A program made the translations under genes and the position numbers. Positions 10,745 through 19,956 of a stretch of DNA of 64,000 bases are shown piece after piece. The notes beneath the pieces are model-generated. The model saw only the letters and a program-made list of their open reading frames with translations. It was not told the DNA's origin and made no database searches. Each line of letters opens with the position of its first letter. Within the stretch, counting starts at the first letter, position 1. Source of the DNA: an uncultured Litoreibacter sp. (GTDB lineage: Bacteria > Pseudomonadota > Alphaproteobacteria > Rhodobacterales > Rhodobacteraceae); contig NZ_CANKWO010000002.1 of assembly GCF_947487515.1 (NCBI RefSeq), positions 248,001 to 312,000 of the forward strand, in the 5' to 3' direction.

Positions 10745-10909
10745 ATGACGATCAGTTCTCACCTGTCTGAACTGAAACGCAAACACGATGCATTGTCTCA
10801 ACGAGTGGAAGAGGCTCAAAAAAGCCCAAGTACTGATGGCCTAGAAGTGGTCGATCTCAAAAAGCAAAAACTGCGACTTAAAGAAGAGATCACCAAATAC
10901 ACGAATTAA
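10745..10909 (+). CDS. DUF465 (YdcH-like) small coiled-coil protein
   Basis: MTISSHLSELKRKHDALSQRVEEAQKSPSTDGLEVVDLKKQKLRLKEEITKYTN (54 aa, below the ORF track cutoff); convergent overlap with the DMT gene. Confidence 0.8.
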   Translation: MTISSHLSELKRKHDALSQRVEEAQKSPSTDGLEVVDLKKQKLRLKEEITKYTN

Positions 10910-11871
10910 CCTTTACGCGACCCAAGCGCCGCAAGTCCGGCCCCCGCTGTGATTAACCCTGCAGCGACAAGCAAGACGGTGGTCGCTTGGGCAAATCCGG
11001 CCACGATCAGAACACAGGTCGAAAGCAATGGTGCTGCGTATGAGGCGGTTCCTAACAGCTGAATATCCCCGTGCTTCACCCCGATATCCCACAGATAGAA
11101 CGCCAATCCCACGGGCCCAAGCCCGAGGCCCATTACTGAAAGCCAGCTCACAGTGCTGTCAGGGATCACGGTTTGCTCAAAGGCAAAATGGGTGAGCGCC
11201 GATAGCCCCGCCGCTGACATACAAAAGAAGGTCACCACTTGGGTCGGCACGTCGCTGAAGCGCCGCGACAAAACGGAATACCCAGACCACGTCAACGCGC
11301 AGAGCATCGCAAGGGCATAGCCAGCAGCATAGTCCCACTGAAATCCGGCGCCGCCCCACGCAACGATTAAGGCGGCCCCAGCAAACGAAACGACAGCGCC
11401 AATCACATGCAGTGGCCTGAGCGTTTCACTGGGCAACATTCCGGACAGCAAAACGATCAGCAACGGCCAAAGATATGCGATCAAGCCCGCCTCTGCTGCC
11501 GGTGCCATGCGCAATGCTGAAAAATACAATGCGTGGTATCCAAACAGCCCGCCAATGCCCAGCACCCAAACCGCTGTTGGTGTCGTTTGCAAAACCAAAC
11601 GCAAGCCCCCCTGCCGCAGCGAGAACAAGCCCCCAACCACGCCGCCAAGCGCAAAGGTCATTGCGCTGAGTTGAAACGGGGGAATGGGGTCAGATCCGAC
11701 GGTCAAAAGCGCCAATAACGCCCAAAGCAAAACGGCGCCAAAGCCGACGCCCGTTGCAACAGGTTTGCGCGGAAACACGTGAGGGTGGTTTTTCGGCACC
11801 GCTTTTGGACCCTGATTTTGAGTTCTTATCAGCCGGTAGCCTGTATCAAAACTCTGGTTTCCGCTAGGCAC
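10906..11871 (-). CDS. DMT (EamA) family transporter
   Basis: Ten hydrophobic segments in two repeated halves; GGLFGYHALYFSALRMAPAAEAGLIAYLWPLLIVLLSG; true start may be downstream of 11871. Confidence 0.8.
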   Translation of the reverse strand: MPSGNQSFDTGYRLIRTQNQGPKAVPKNHPHVFPRKPVATGVGFGAVLLWALLALLTVGSDPIPPFQLSAMTFALGGVVGGLFSLRQGGLRLVLQTTPTAVWVLGIGGLFGYHALYFSALRMAPAAEAGLIAYLWPLLIVLLSGMLPSETLRPLHVIGAVVSFAGAALIVAWGGAGFQWDYAAGYALAMLCALTWSGYSVLSRRFSDVPTQVVTFFCMSAAGLSALTHFAFEQTVIPDSTVSWLSVMGLGLGPVGLAFYLWDIGVKHGDIQLLGTASYAAPLLSTCVLIVAGFAQATTVLLVAAGLITAGAGLAALGSRKG

Positions 11872-11877
11872 AAAAAA

Positions 11878-11901
11878 GGCCGGCGCATCACTGCACCGGC
11901 C
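11878..11901 (-). terminator. Rho-independent terminator downstream of phbB
   Basis: Minus strand GGCCGG-TGCAGTGATGCG-CCGGCC followed by TTTTTT (11872-11877). Confidence 0.8.
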
Positions 11902-11924
11902 CCGTCTGGGAAATTTTCTTCGGC

Positions 11925-12650
11925 CTAAGCCATGTATTGCCCACCATTTGCAGAAATGGTCGATCCGGTAACGAAGCCTGCGTCATCCGAAGCCAAGAAC
12001 ACTACCGCGCGGGCAATCTCTTCGGGTTCGCCCAAACGCCCTACCGGAATTTGGGGAAGGATTACGTCGTTCATCACCTTTTCGGGAATTGTGCTCATCA
12101 TCTCCGTGTTGATGTACCCTGGGCAGATGACATTTACGGTGATACCCGCACGTGCCCCTTCTTGCGCCAAGGCCTTTGTGAACCCAATGTCACCGGCTTT
12201 CGCGGCGGCATAGTTGGTCTGGGCGAATTGCCCCTTTTGACCGTTGATCGAACTGATGGTGATAACCCGACCAAATTTACGTTCGCGCATGCCCGGCCAA
12301 ATTGGGTGGGTCATGTTGAACACGCCGGAAAGATTGGTGTTCATCACCTCCGACCATTGCTGCGGTGTCATTTTGTGGAATGGAGCATCCCGCGTGATGC
12401 CTGCGTTGTTAACCAAAACTTCAACCGGTCCCAGATCGGCTTCGACCTGCGCAATACCGGCTGCACAGGCCTCATAATCTGCGACATCCCACTTATAAGT
12501 CTTGATCCCAGTTTCCGCGGTAAACGCCGCGGCTTTCTCGTCGTTCCCAGCATAAGTTGCAGCAACGGAATACCCGGCGGCTTGCAGCGCCTTTGAAATA
12601 GCAGCGCCAATTCCGCGCGATCCGCCGGTAACAAGTGCAACACGAGACAT
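11925..12650 (-). CDS. phbB: Acetoacetyl-CoA reductase
   Basis: MSRVALVTGGSRGIGAAISKALQAAGY... YAAAKAGDIGFTKALAQE; PhbB-type SDR directly downstream of a thiolase. Confidence 0.93.
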   Translation of the reverse strand: MSRVALVTGGSRGIGAAISKALQAAGYSVAATYAGNDEKAAAFTAETGIKTYKWDVADYEACAAGIAQVEADLGPVEVLVNNAGITRDAPFHKMTPQQWSEVMNTNLSGVFNMTHPIWPGMRERKFGRVITISSINGQKGQFAQTNYAAAKAGDIGFTKALAQEGARAGITVNVICPGYINTEMMSTIPEKVMNDVILPQIPVGRLGEPEEIARAVVFLASDDAGFVTGSTISANGGQYMA

Positions 12651-12736
12651 GGTGATTCCTCCTGAATCGGTAAAATAATTATCTGTCAAATTTTGTATAG
12701 GTTGCGCAACTTTCGTGCGCAACCCTATTCGATCTA

Positions 12737-13918
12737 TCAGTCGCGCTCTACGCAAACAGCGACACCCATGCCGCCGCCAATGCACAAAGTCGCAAGGCCT
12801 TTCTTCGCGTCACGACGCTGCATTTCAAACAACAACGTGTTCAGCACTCGGCAACCTGAAGCACCAATCGGGTGACCAATCGCGATCGCGCCCCCGTTGA
12901 CGTTTACAATTTCAGGATCCCAGCCCATGTCCTTGTTTACAGCGCAAGCTTGGGCGGCAAATGCCTCATTGGCTTCCACCAAATCCAGATCGGACGCCTT
13001 CCAGCCCGCCTTTTCCAAGGCCTTGCGAGACGCGTAGATTGGACCCACACCCATAATGGTCGGGTCCAAACCGGCGGTTGCGTAGCTCACAATCCGCGCC
13101 AAGGGCTGCAGGCCACGTTTCTCGGCGTTCTCCGCGCTCATCAGCAGTGTCGCCGCCGCGCCATCGTTCAAACCGGAGGCATTCGCAGCCGTGACGGATC
13201 CCTCTTTGGTGAACGCCGGACGCAACTTCGCCATCGCTTCCATCGTCGCGCCGTGACGGATGTATTCATCGCTGTCCATCGTCACGTCACCCTTACGGGT
13301 TTTAATGGTGAAGGCCGCGATTTCATCAGCGAATTTTCCCGCCTTTTGGGCCGCCTCTGCTTTGTTCTGCGATGCAACTGCAAACTCGTCCTGCATCTCA
13401 CGGCTAATTTGCCATTGGTCCGCGACGTTTTCTGCGGTTTGCCCCATGTGGTATCCGTTGAAGGCATCCCACAAACCATCGCGGATCATGCTGTCGATAT
13501 ACTTCATGTCGCCCATTTTCTGGCCTTGGCGCAGATTGGCGACATGGGTGCTCATGGACATGTTTTCCTGACCGCCAGCGACAACAATCGAGGCATCCCC
13601 AAGCATGATATGCTGGGCCCCAAGAGCGACAGCGCGAAGCCCCGAACCACACACTTGGTTTATTCCCCAAGCGGAGGCTTCTTTCGGCAAGCCTGCGTTG
13701 ATATGTGCTTGGCGCGCAGGGTTTTGGCCCTGCCCCGCAGTCAGAACTTGTCCCATGATGGTTTCTGACACATCAGTTTTGTCGACGCCCGCACGCTCGA
13801 CAACAGCTTCGATCACGGCGGCGCCCAGATCGTGAGCAGGAGTATTGGCAAAAGAGCCGAGAAAGCTACCGACACCTGTACGTGCAGCGGAAGCTATTAC
13901 AACATTGGTCATGGACAT
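12737..13918 (-). CDS. phbA: Acetyl-CoA acetyltransferase (beta-ketothiolase)
   Basis: Thiolase signatures [54 protein letters not shown]. Confidence 0.95.
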   Translation of the reverse strand: MSMTNVVIASAARTGVGSFLGSFANTPAHDLGAAVIEAVVERAGVDKTDVSETIMGQVLTAGQGQNPARQAHINAGLPKEASAWGINQVCGSGLRAVALGAQHIMLGDASIVVAGGQENMSMSTHVANLRQGQKMGDMKYIDSMIRDGLWDAFNGYHMGQTAENVADQWQISREMQDEFAVASQNKAEAAQKAGKFADEIAAFTIKTRKGDVTMDSDEYIRHGATMEAMAKLRPAFTKEGSVTAANASGLNDGAAATLLMSAENAEKRGLQPLARIVSYATAGLDPTIMGVGPIYASRKALEKAGWKASDLDLVEANEAFAAQACAVNKDMGWDPEIVNVNGGAIAIGHPIGASGCRVLNTLLFEMQRRDAKKGLATLCIGGGMGVAVCVERD

Positions 13919-14090
13919 TCCTTTCTTGCGATCAGCGTGTCTCTGCGGCCCAGAGCACTGGATTTCACCGACCGTGTATATCGAAGCCTTTATCTGGCTT
14001 ACGATGGGCTTACGATTGGACAGGGTGTCTCACATTGGAAAAGATGACAATAGGGCAGCCTAGAAATCGATGGGCCGCAGGTAAACTTTA

Positions 14091-14918
14091 TCAGCCACCA
14101 GACTTTTGTCGGCCAGCAATCGGTAAATCCCAAGGTTTCGATACGGATGGCACGCCAAACAGGTACCCTTGAAGGCAATCAATACCAATTTCTGACAGGT
14201 AGTCTGCCTCTTGTGGGCGTTCGACACCCTCTGCCACGGTGAACATGTCGAATTGCTGCGCGATAGAAACCAGCGCCTGCATCAGCACCTGATTGTCAGT
14301 GTCCACATCGATGTTTTGCGTAAAACTGGTGTCGATTTTCACAATATCGAAGTACAGATCCTTGAAATGTCGGAAGGCGGTATATCCGGCGCCGAAGTCA
14401 TCAAGGGCAAACGAAATTCCCTTGCGCTGCATACGTGTCATGAAATCCGCTACGACATCCGGCATGAGCAAAGCTGACGATTCGGTAATCTCGATAATCA
14501 AGCGTTCTGCAATTGTTGGGTCGTGAAGCAAGCCCCGCTCCATCGCCAATTCCCACTGAGGGTTGCCAATGGATCGGGGCGACATGTTGATAGACAGCCG
14601 CAGGCTTGGCGATTGCGCAAGGCTGGCCAAGCCCAATTCAACCGCCAACACATCGATCATTCGACCTTCTTCTCGGGCCTCGATGGTTTCGATGAACTCT
14701 TTTGCGGGGATGATCCGTCCGGTTTCATCCAACACACGTATAAGCCCTTCATAGAAGGCCGCACGACCGGCATTTTTGGCTTGCACAATTGGCTGATACG
14801 CCAACAGAACATCCTTTTTTCTCAAGGCCATTCGCACCATTTCCAGCACGTGAACGTCCCGTTGTGCTATTGCGGCGGACAGCGGGCTGCCGGAGGCATT
14901 TTGGCTATATGGCATCAC
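14091..14918 (-). CDS. Stand-alone EAL domain c-di-GMP phosphodiesterase
   Basis: AFYEGLIR (EAL-like), SINMSP, EITES, DDFGAGY, VKID, AEGVE, QGYLFG catalytic motifs all present; no GGDEF domain. Confidence 0.9.
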   Translation of the reverse strand: MMPYSQNASGSPLSAAIAQRDVHVLEMVRMALRKKDVLLAYQPIVQAKNAGRAAFYEGLIRVLDETGRIIPAKEFIETIEAREEGRMIDVLAVELGLASLAQSPSLRLSINMSPRSIGNPQWELAMERGLLHDPTIAERLIIEITESSALLMPDVVADFMTRMQRKGISFALDDFGAGYTAFRHFKDLYFDIVKIDTSFTQNIDVDTDNQVLMQALVSIAQQFDMFTVAEGVERPQEADYLSEIGIDCLQGYLFGVPSVSKPWDLPIAGRQKSGG

Positions 14919-14963
14919 AAATCTACTTCGGTTTAGGTCTCCTGAAACCTAGAGGAATGCGCC

Positions 14964-14979
14964 TTAAACGCGAGTTAAC
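14964..14979. promoter_or_regulatory. Putative CtrA binding site (TTAA-N7-TTAAC)
   Basis: TTAA ACGCGAG TTAA C, 46-61 nt upstream of the EAL gene start. Confidence 0.5.
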
Positions 14980-14994
14980 GTTCCAATTTTGTTC
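14980..14994 (+). promoter_or_regulatory. Putative LexA box (GTTC-N7-GTTC) upstream of tag
   Basis: GTTC CAATTTT GTTC matches the alphaproteobacterial SOS box; about 56 nt upstream of tag. Confidence 0.6.
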
Positions 14995-15050
14995 CAATTA
15001 GGGTAAACAAAGATTCAACACTTCAAACTATTGAAATATAGGTAAAATTC

Positions 15051-15623
15051 ATGAACGAACGTTGTGACTGGTGCGGATCGGAAGAAATTTATGTCAATTA
15101 TCACGACACAGAATGGGGCGTGCCAGAATATGACAGCAGGGCGCTTTGGGAGAAACTCATATTGGACGGTTTTCAAGCCGGTCTCAGCTGGATCACAATT
15201 CTAAAAAAGCGCGACGCATTTCGCGAAGCTTTTGCCGACTTTGACCCAAATATTATTGCTGGTTGGGGCGAAACAGAGGTGGATCGATTGTTGCAAAATG
15301 CAGGTATCGTACGCCACCGCGGCAAGATCGAGGCGACGATTGGAAACGCGCGTGCATGGCAACGTATTGAACAACGCGAAGGCTTTGACACCTATCTTTG
15401 GAATTACTTCGACGGCAAGCCGCTACAAAACGAATTTACCTCCCTCAAAGAGATACCTGGATTCACTCCGTTGAGCACCCAAATCTCCAAAGATCTGAAG
15501 AAGGAAGGGTTCCGTTTTTGTGGCCCGACGATCGTCTACGCCTTTGCACAGGCCTGCGGGATGGTGAACGATCATCTCGTCACCTGCCCGCGCCACAGTG
15601 AAGTCAAAAAACTGGCGCGCTAG
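15051..15623 (+). CDS. tag: DNA-3-methyladenine glycosylase I
   Basis: RCDWCGSEEIYVNYHDTEWGVPEYDSRALWEKLILDGFQAGLSWITILKKR; terminal VNDHLVTCPRH. Confidence 0.95.
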   Translation: MNERCDWCGSEEIYVNYHDTEWGVPEYDSRALWEKLILDGFQAGLSWITILKKRDAFREAFADFDPNIIAGWGETEVDRLLQNAGIVRHRGKIEATIGNARAWQRIEQREGFDTYLWNYFDGKPLQNEFTSLKEIPGFTPLSTQISKDLKKEGFRFCGPTIVYAFAQACGMVNDHLVTCPRHSEVKKLAR

Positions 15624-17026
15624 GCCCCCCAAGGCCCGTGATGCGCGCCGTCTTTATCGGTGCGTTCAAAGCTGTGCGCGCCGAAAAAGTCCCGCTGCGC
15701 TTGGATCATGTTGGCGGTGGAGCGCCCAGTGCGCATCGCGTCATAATACCCAAGGCCCGCTGCCAATGCAGGCACCTGCAATCCGTGCGAAATCGCCGTG
15801 GCGACAACCTTGCGCAATGCGGGCATGTTGTCCTCAACAAGCTTGGCGAAGAACGGCGCGAACATCAGATTGTCTTGCGGGGCAGCGGTCAGCGCCTCGG
15901 CCATGTCATTGAGCATGGTTGATCGGATGATGCAGCCCTCCCGCCAAACGCGTGCGACCTCTGGCATTGGCAAATCCCAGCCAAATTCGGTGCTGGCAGC
16001 GTTCAGCAAATGGAAGCCCTGCGCGTAGCACATGATTTTGCCCGCGATCAAAGCTTGTTCCAGCTCCCCAACACTAAGCGCATCGGATTTCAAAGCCACC
16101 GGAGCCGCGCCGAAGGTGGCTTCGCCGCGCTCGCGTTCGGTCTTCATCGCGGAAAGATTGCGCGCAGCAACCGCCGCCTCGATCACAGGAATTGGTGCGC
16201 CTAAATGTTGCGCCTCGATTACTGTCCAGCGCCCTGTTCCCTTCTGGCCCGCGCGATCCAAAATGATGTCCAATACCGCGCTGCCCGTGTCGGCATCAGT
16301 GGCTGCTGAAACCTCGCCGGAAATCTCCACAAGGTAGGATTTAAGTGGTCCGGCATTCCACGCCTTGAACGTCTCGGCGCAAGTCGCAGCATCGGCGCCC
16401 TGACCGTCACGCATGATACCGTAGACCTCCGCGATCATTTGCATATCGGCGTATTCGATCCCGTTGTGAACCGCCTTTACGAAGTGGCCAGAGCCCCCTT
16501 GCCCCATCCAAGTGGTACAAGATGTTCCTTCATAATCCGCCGAAATTGCTGTCAGGATATGGCCAACTTGGTCCCATGCCTGCTTGCGTCCGCCGCCCAT
16601 GATGGATGGACCATGACGCGCCCCTTCTTCGCCCCCCGAAACACCAATCCCCAAGAAAGGCACCCCGTCAGCTTCGGCCTTGGCCGCACGCGTTTCGGTA
16701 TCGCGAAAATTCGCGTTTCCTGCATCAATGATAAGATCGTCCTTCCCCAAAAGAGGACGCAAAGCCGCAATTTGTTCATCCACCGGAGCACCGGCAGGAA
16801 CCATCAAAATGATGGCTCGTGGTTCTGCGATAGAGGCCACAAGGGCTTCAAGGCTGTCACAAGGTGTGATGCGATCCGCCAACACACCCGCCTGCGCATG
16901 AAACTCCGACGTGCGCGAGGAAGTGCGATTGAATACCGAAATCGCAAAGCCTTTCTCCGCAATATTGAGAGAGAGCATCGCCCCCATCGTTCCAAGTCCG
17001 ATTAGGCCAATTTCTGATTTCGACAT
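15620..17026 (-). CDS. gnd: 6-phosphogluconate dehydrogenase (decarboxylating)
   Basis: IGLIGLGTMGAMLSLNIAEKGF; GVSGGEEGARHGPSIMGGG; HNGIEYADMQMIAEVYGIM; full length (468 aa). Confidence 0.95.
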   Translation of the reverse strand: MSKSEIGLIGLGTMGAMLSLNIAEKGFAISVFNRTSSRTSEFHAQAGVLADRITPCDSLEALVASIAEPRAIILMVPAGAPVDEQIAALRPLLGKDDLIIDAGNANFRDTETRAAKAEADGVPFLGIGVSGGEEGARHGPSIMGGGRKQAWDQVGHILTAISADYEGTSCTTWMGQGGSGHFVKAVHNGIEYADMQMIAEVYGIMRDGQGADAATCAETFKAWNAGPLKSYLVEISGEVSAATDADTGSAVLDIILDRAGQKGTGRWTVIEAQHLGAPIPVIEAAVAARNLSAMKTERERGEATFGAAPVALKSDALSVGELEQALIAGKIMCYAQGFHLLNAASTEFGWDLPMPEVARVWREGCIIRSTMLNDMAEALTAAPQDNLMFAPFFAKLVEDNMPALRKVVATAISHGLQVPALAAGLGYYDAMRTGRSTANMIQAQRDFFGAHSFERTDKDGAHHGPWGA

Positions 17027-17055
17027 TGCAATTTCTCCTCCGTCTGGCCTCCTCT

Positions 17056-17067
17056 GTTATCGATAAC
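17056..17067. promoter_or_regulatory. Perfect 12-bp palindrome GTTATCGATAAC upstream of gnd (LacI-family-like operator)
   Basis: Self-complementary 12-mer located 30-41 nt upstream of the gnd ATG. Confidence 0.45.
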
Positions 17068-17198
17068 GGAACAGAGCGTCAAACACCTCGATGTGCGGCT
17101 GAAGCAAGATACAGAGATCAATTCTGTGCGACCAATATTTAACCAAGAGCTCAAGCGTTGGGCATTTCAAGATGCCGTATCTATCGATTGAGGAAGCG

Positions 17199-17351
17199 CT
17201 ACGACTTGGGCCCATCATCGTCGAACAAAATGCGTGCAGCATCGCCTTCAATGTCTTCGTATTGATTATGGCGCACGGTCCACAAGAACGCCGCGATCCC
17301 GCACCCGCCAAGGATCAAAGATACCGGAATTAGAACAACGAGAACATTCAT
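17199..17351 (-). CDS. ccoS: cbb3-type cytochrome oxidase assembly protein CcoS
   Basis: 50 aa MNVLVVLIPVSLILGGCGIAAFLWTVRHNQYEDIEGDAARILFDDDGPKS; ATGA overlap with ccoI. Confidence 0.9.
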   Translation of the reverse strand: MNVLVVLIPVSLILGGCGIAAFLWTVRHNQYEDIEGDAARILFDDDGPKS

Positions 17352-19507
17352 ACCCGCACCCTTAGCGCGTTCAGGATCACAAGGATAGACGAGCTGGACA
17401 TCGCCAAAGCAGCCATCAACGGGCTGGCAAACCCCAAGACGGCCAATGGCACCGCAACCGCGTTATAGCAAACAGCAATTGCAAAGTTTTCGCGGATACG
17501 CGCACGCGCGCGGCGAGAGACTTTCAGCGCATCCTTGACCGGTGCCAAAGAGCGGCCCAGCAAAACAATATCAGACGATGCGCGTGTGGCGTCGACCCCC
17601 GACGCCGGAGAGATCGATACAAAAGCTTGCGCCATGGCCCCCATATCGTTCAATCCGTCACCGACCATCAAGACGTGCTTTCCTTGATCCTGAAGCTCCG
17701 CGAGTCGGGCAATTTTATCAGCCGGTGTCAGGCCGCCCCAAGCTTGTTCTACCCCTAGTCGCGCGCCGGTTTTGGCCGCCGCGAACTCTGTATCACCGGA
17801 CAACAACTCAACGCCCATTCCCTTGGACTGCAAAGCAGCCACCAGCTCCTGTGCCCCGCCACGCAAAGACTCGTCAATACGCAACGGTTGCTCGGCAAAG
17901 CCGTCTCGTTGAAACATCGTGCCGCCATTTGACGTGCTGGATTTGCCCAAGTGAACCCGCGTGACGCCGTCTTGGCCACATACACCTTTGCCCGCGATCT
18001 CACGGATGTCGCTTAGCACCGTCGGAACTACCTGCATCCCCTCCAGTGCTGAGGCCAACAAGCGCGAAACCGGATGATCGGAGGATTGGCTTAACGCAAG
18101 CACCACGCCGCGATCTTGTGGCGACAACGCTTGCAAATCTTGCAAGATGGGGGTGCCGTCAGTCAGCGTGCCGGTCTTGTCGAAAACCACGGTGTCGACT
18201 TCGGCCAAACGCTCCAAAGCCGTTGCCGACTTGATCAACAACCCTTTGCGAAACAAGTTGCCCGACGCAGCTGTCGTCACCGCTGGCACAGCCAAACCAA
18301 GTGCACAGGGGCAGGTGATAATCAGCGTCGCAATCGCAATATTAAGCGCGTATCGCACGTCCCCTGTTGCAGCAAACCAGCCAACAAATGCCAATGCCGC
18401 GACGCCGTGTACCAAAGGCGCGTATAGCTGCGCGGCCCTGTCAGCCACAGGTGTGTAATGTGACCGCCCGCTTTCCGCGGCTGCAACCATTTGCGCCATG
18501 CGGTGCAGCGTGGTGTCTTGCCCAACCGCAGTCGCACGCACCACCAGAGGGTTTGACAGGTTCACCTCGCCAGACACAACTTTGCTGCCAACCTGCGCGG
18601 CGATGGGCATGCTTTCCCCCGTCAATAAAGACCTGTCCAGCTGGGTACGCCCCGTGTCAATTACACCGTCAACCGGTATCCGCCCCCCCGCAGGTACCTG
18701 AACCAGATCACCCACAATGATGTCGGCAGCCTTCAGGCGAACAGGCGCACCTTCGCGGATACATGTGGCAGACGGCACTTCCAACGCGGCCAGCTCTTGC
18801 GCCGCAGATCGCGCAGCCGCGCGGGTTCGGTGATCCAGATATCGGCCAATCAGCAAGAAAAACGTCAACGATAGAGCCGCATCAAAATATGCGTTTTCGC
18901 CGCCCGCCATGGTTTCAAACAACGACAACCCGCTGGCCAAAAGGACCGCCAAGGAAATCGGCACCTCCATATTGACGCGCCCGACACGCAGCACCGAAAT
19001 GGCCGAAGCAAAGAACGGTCGCGCGGCAAAAGCCACAGCGGGCAAGGCGATGATCGCCGAAATCCAGTGAAACATCTGGCGCGTCGCATCGGCCGCCCCA
19101 GCCCAGATAGCCACCGACAGGATCATCACATTCATCATCGCAAAGCCGGCCACAGCCAGTCGCAACAAAAGCCCACGCCCGACGGCATCTCCTTCGCCCG
19201 CACGCAAAGTGGCCGCATCCAGCGGCAATGCCTCAAACCCCAAGCCCAGCAAAGCATTGATCAAGCCGTCTTCATCCGCGTCGCCTCGTGTTTTTATCGT
19301 GACGCGCTTGAGGCTGAGGTTCACACGGGCCTCCAGCACATCTGGCAACTTGGACAAACCACGCTCCACACCGGACACACATGTTGCACAGTGAATTTCG
19401 GGCAACGACACAGACACCGTATCCCCAGCGTAGGCCGCAGGAGTGTTGCGTGCAACTTCTTGCGCAAGGGGGGTTCCCGCGCAACCTGGACAACTCATCA
19501 CGCTCAT
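17348..19507 (-). CDS. ccoI: Copper-translocating P-type ATPase (cbb3 oxidase assembly)
   Basis: CPCALG, DKTGTLTDG, MVGDGLNDMGAM motifs; HMA CATC motif; adjacent to ccoH/ccoG/ccoS. Confidence 0.93.
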   Translation of the reverse strand: MSVMSCPGCAGTPLAQEVARNTPAAYAGDTVSVSLPEIHCATCVSGVERGLSKLPDVLEARVNLSLKRVTIKTRGDADEDGLINALLGLGFEALPLDAATLRAGEGDAVGRGLLLRLAVAGFAMMNVMILSVAIWAGAADATRQMFHWISAIIALPAVAFAARPFFASAISVLRVGRVNMEVPISLAVLLASGLSLFETMAGGENAYFDAALSLTFFLLIGRYLDHRTRAAARSAAQELAALEVPSATCIREGAPVRLKAADIIVGDLVQVPAGGRIPVDGVIDTGRTQLDRSLLTGESMPIAAQVGSKVVSGEVNLSNPLVVRATAVGQDTTLHRMAQMVAAAESGRSHYTPVADRAAQLYAPLVHGVAALAFVGWFAATGDVRYALNIAIATLIITCPCALGLAVPAVTTAASGNLFRKGLLIKSATALERLAEVDTVVFDKTGTLTDGTPILQDLQALSPQDRGVVLALSQSSDHPVSRLLASALEGMQVVPTVLSDIREIAGKGVCGQDGVTRVHLGKSSTSNGGTMFQRDGFAEQPLRIDESLRGGAQELVAALQSKGMGVELLSGDTEFAAAKTGARLGVEQAWGGLTPADKIARLAELQDQGKHVLMVGDGLNDMGAMAQAFVSISPASGVDATRASSDIVLLGRSLAPVKDALKVSRRARARIRENFAIAVCYNAVAVPLAVLGFASPLMAALAMSSSSILVILNALRVRV

Positions 19508-19956
19508 CTTGCCACCACGAACGGGACCCGCTGTTCAAAAATTGTGCCGTCCTTCGCTATGGCTTTCAAACGCAGGTTCCAGTTTCCTGCCTCCAGATCG
19601 GCTGCTGCCACATGGGCTGTGCCATCAAATTTGAAATCAGGCGACTGATCTTGCCTGACATTGGTCGCGCGCCCAAGGGTGGAGGAGATCGACGTCGGCT
19701 CCACTGGGCCATCCGCGTCCGAGATGATCAACCGCAGGTGTCCACCTACATATTTCACCTTCACATCCCAGCCCAGCGCCAGTTGAGCGGCGCGCCGTGC
19801 ATCAAAACTTTGGCTCGCCACATATGAGTTCTTCACCTCCAGCCCCGGAAAGGTGCGCACGGCTTGGGTGGCCAGCGTAAGGTTCACACCGATTACAATG
19901 CTGAACCCAACGGCGAATATGGCGAAGACATGGATGCCTTTTAGCTCTTTGCTCAT
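19504..19956 (-). CDS. ccoH: FixH/CcoH family protein
   Basis: N-terminal TM followed by FixH-like domain; position between ccoG and ccoI with 4-nt overlaps. Confidence 0.88.
   Translation of the reverse strand: MSKELKGIHVFAIFAVGFSIVIGVNLTLATQAVRTFPGLEVKNSYVASQSFDARRAAQLALGWDVKVKYVGGHLRLIISDADGPVEPTSISSTLGRATNVRQDQSPDFKFDGTAHVAAADLEAGNWNLRLKAIAKDGTIFEQRVPFVVAR

Noticed and set aside
12872-13768. 298-aa plus-strand ORF
   Set aside because: Antisense to phbA
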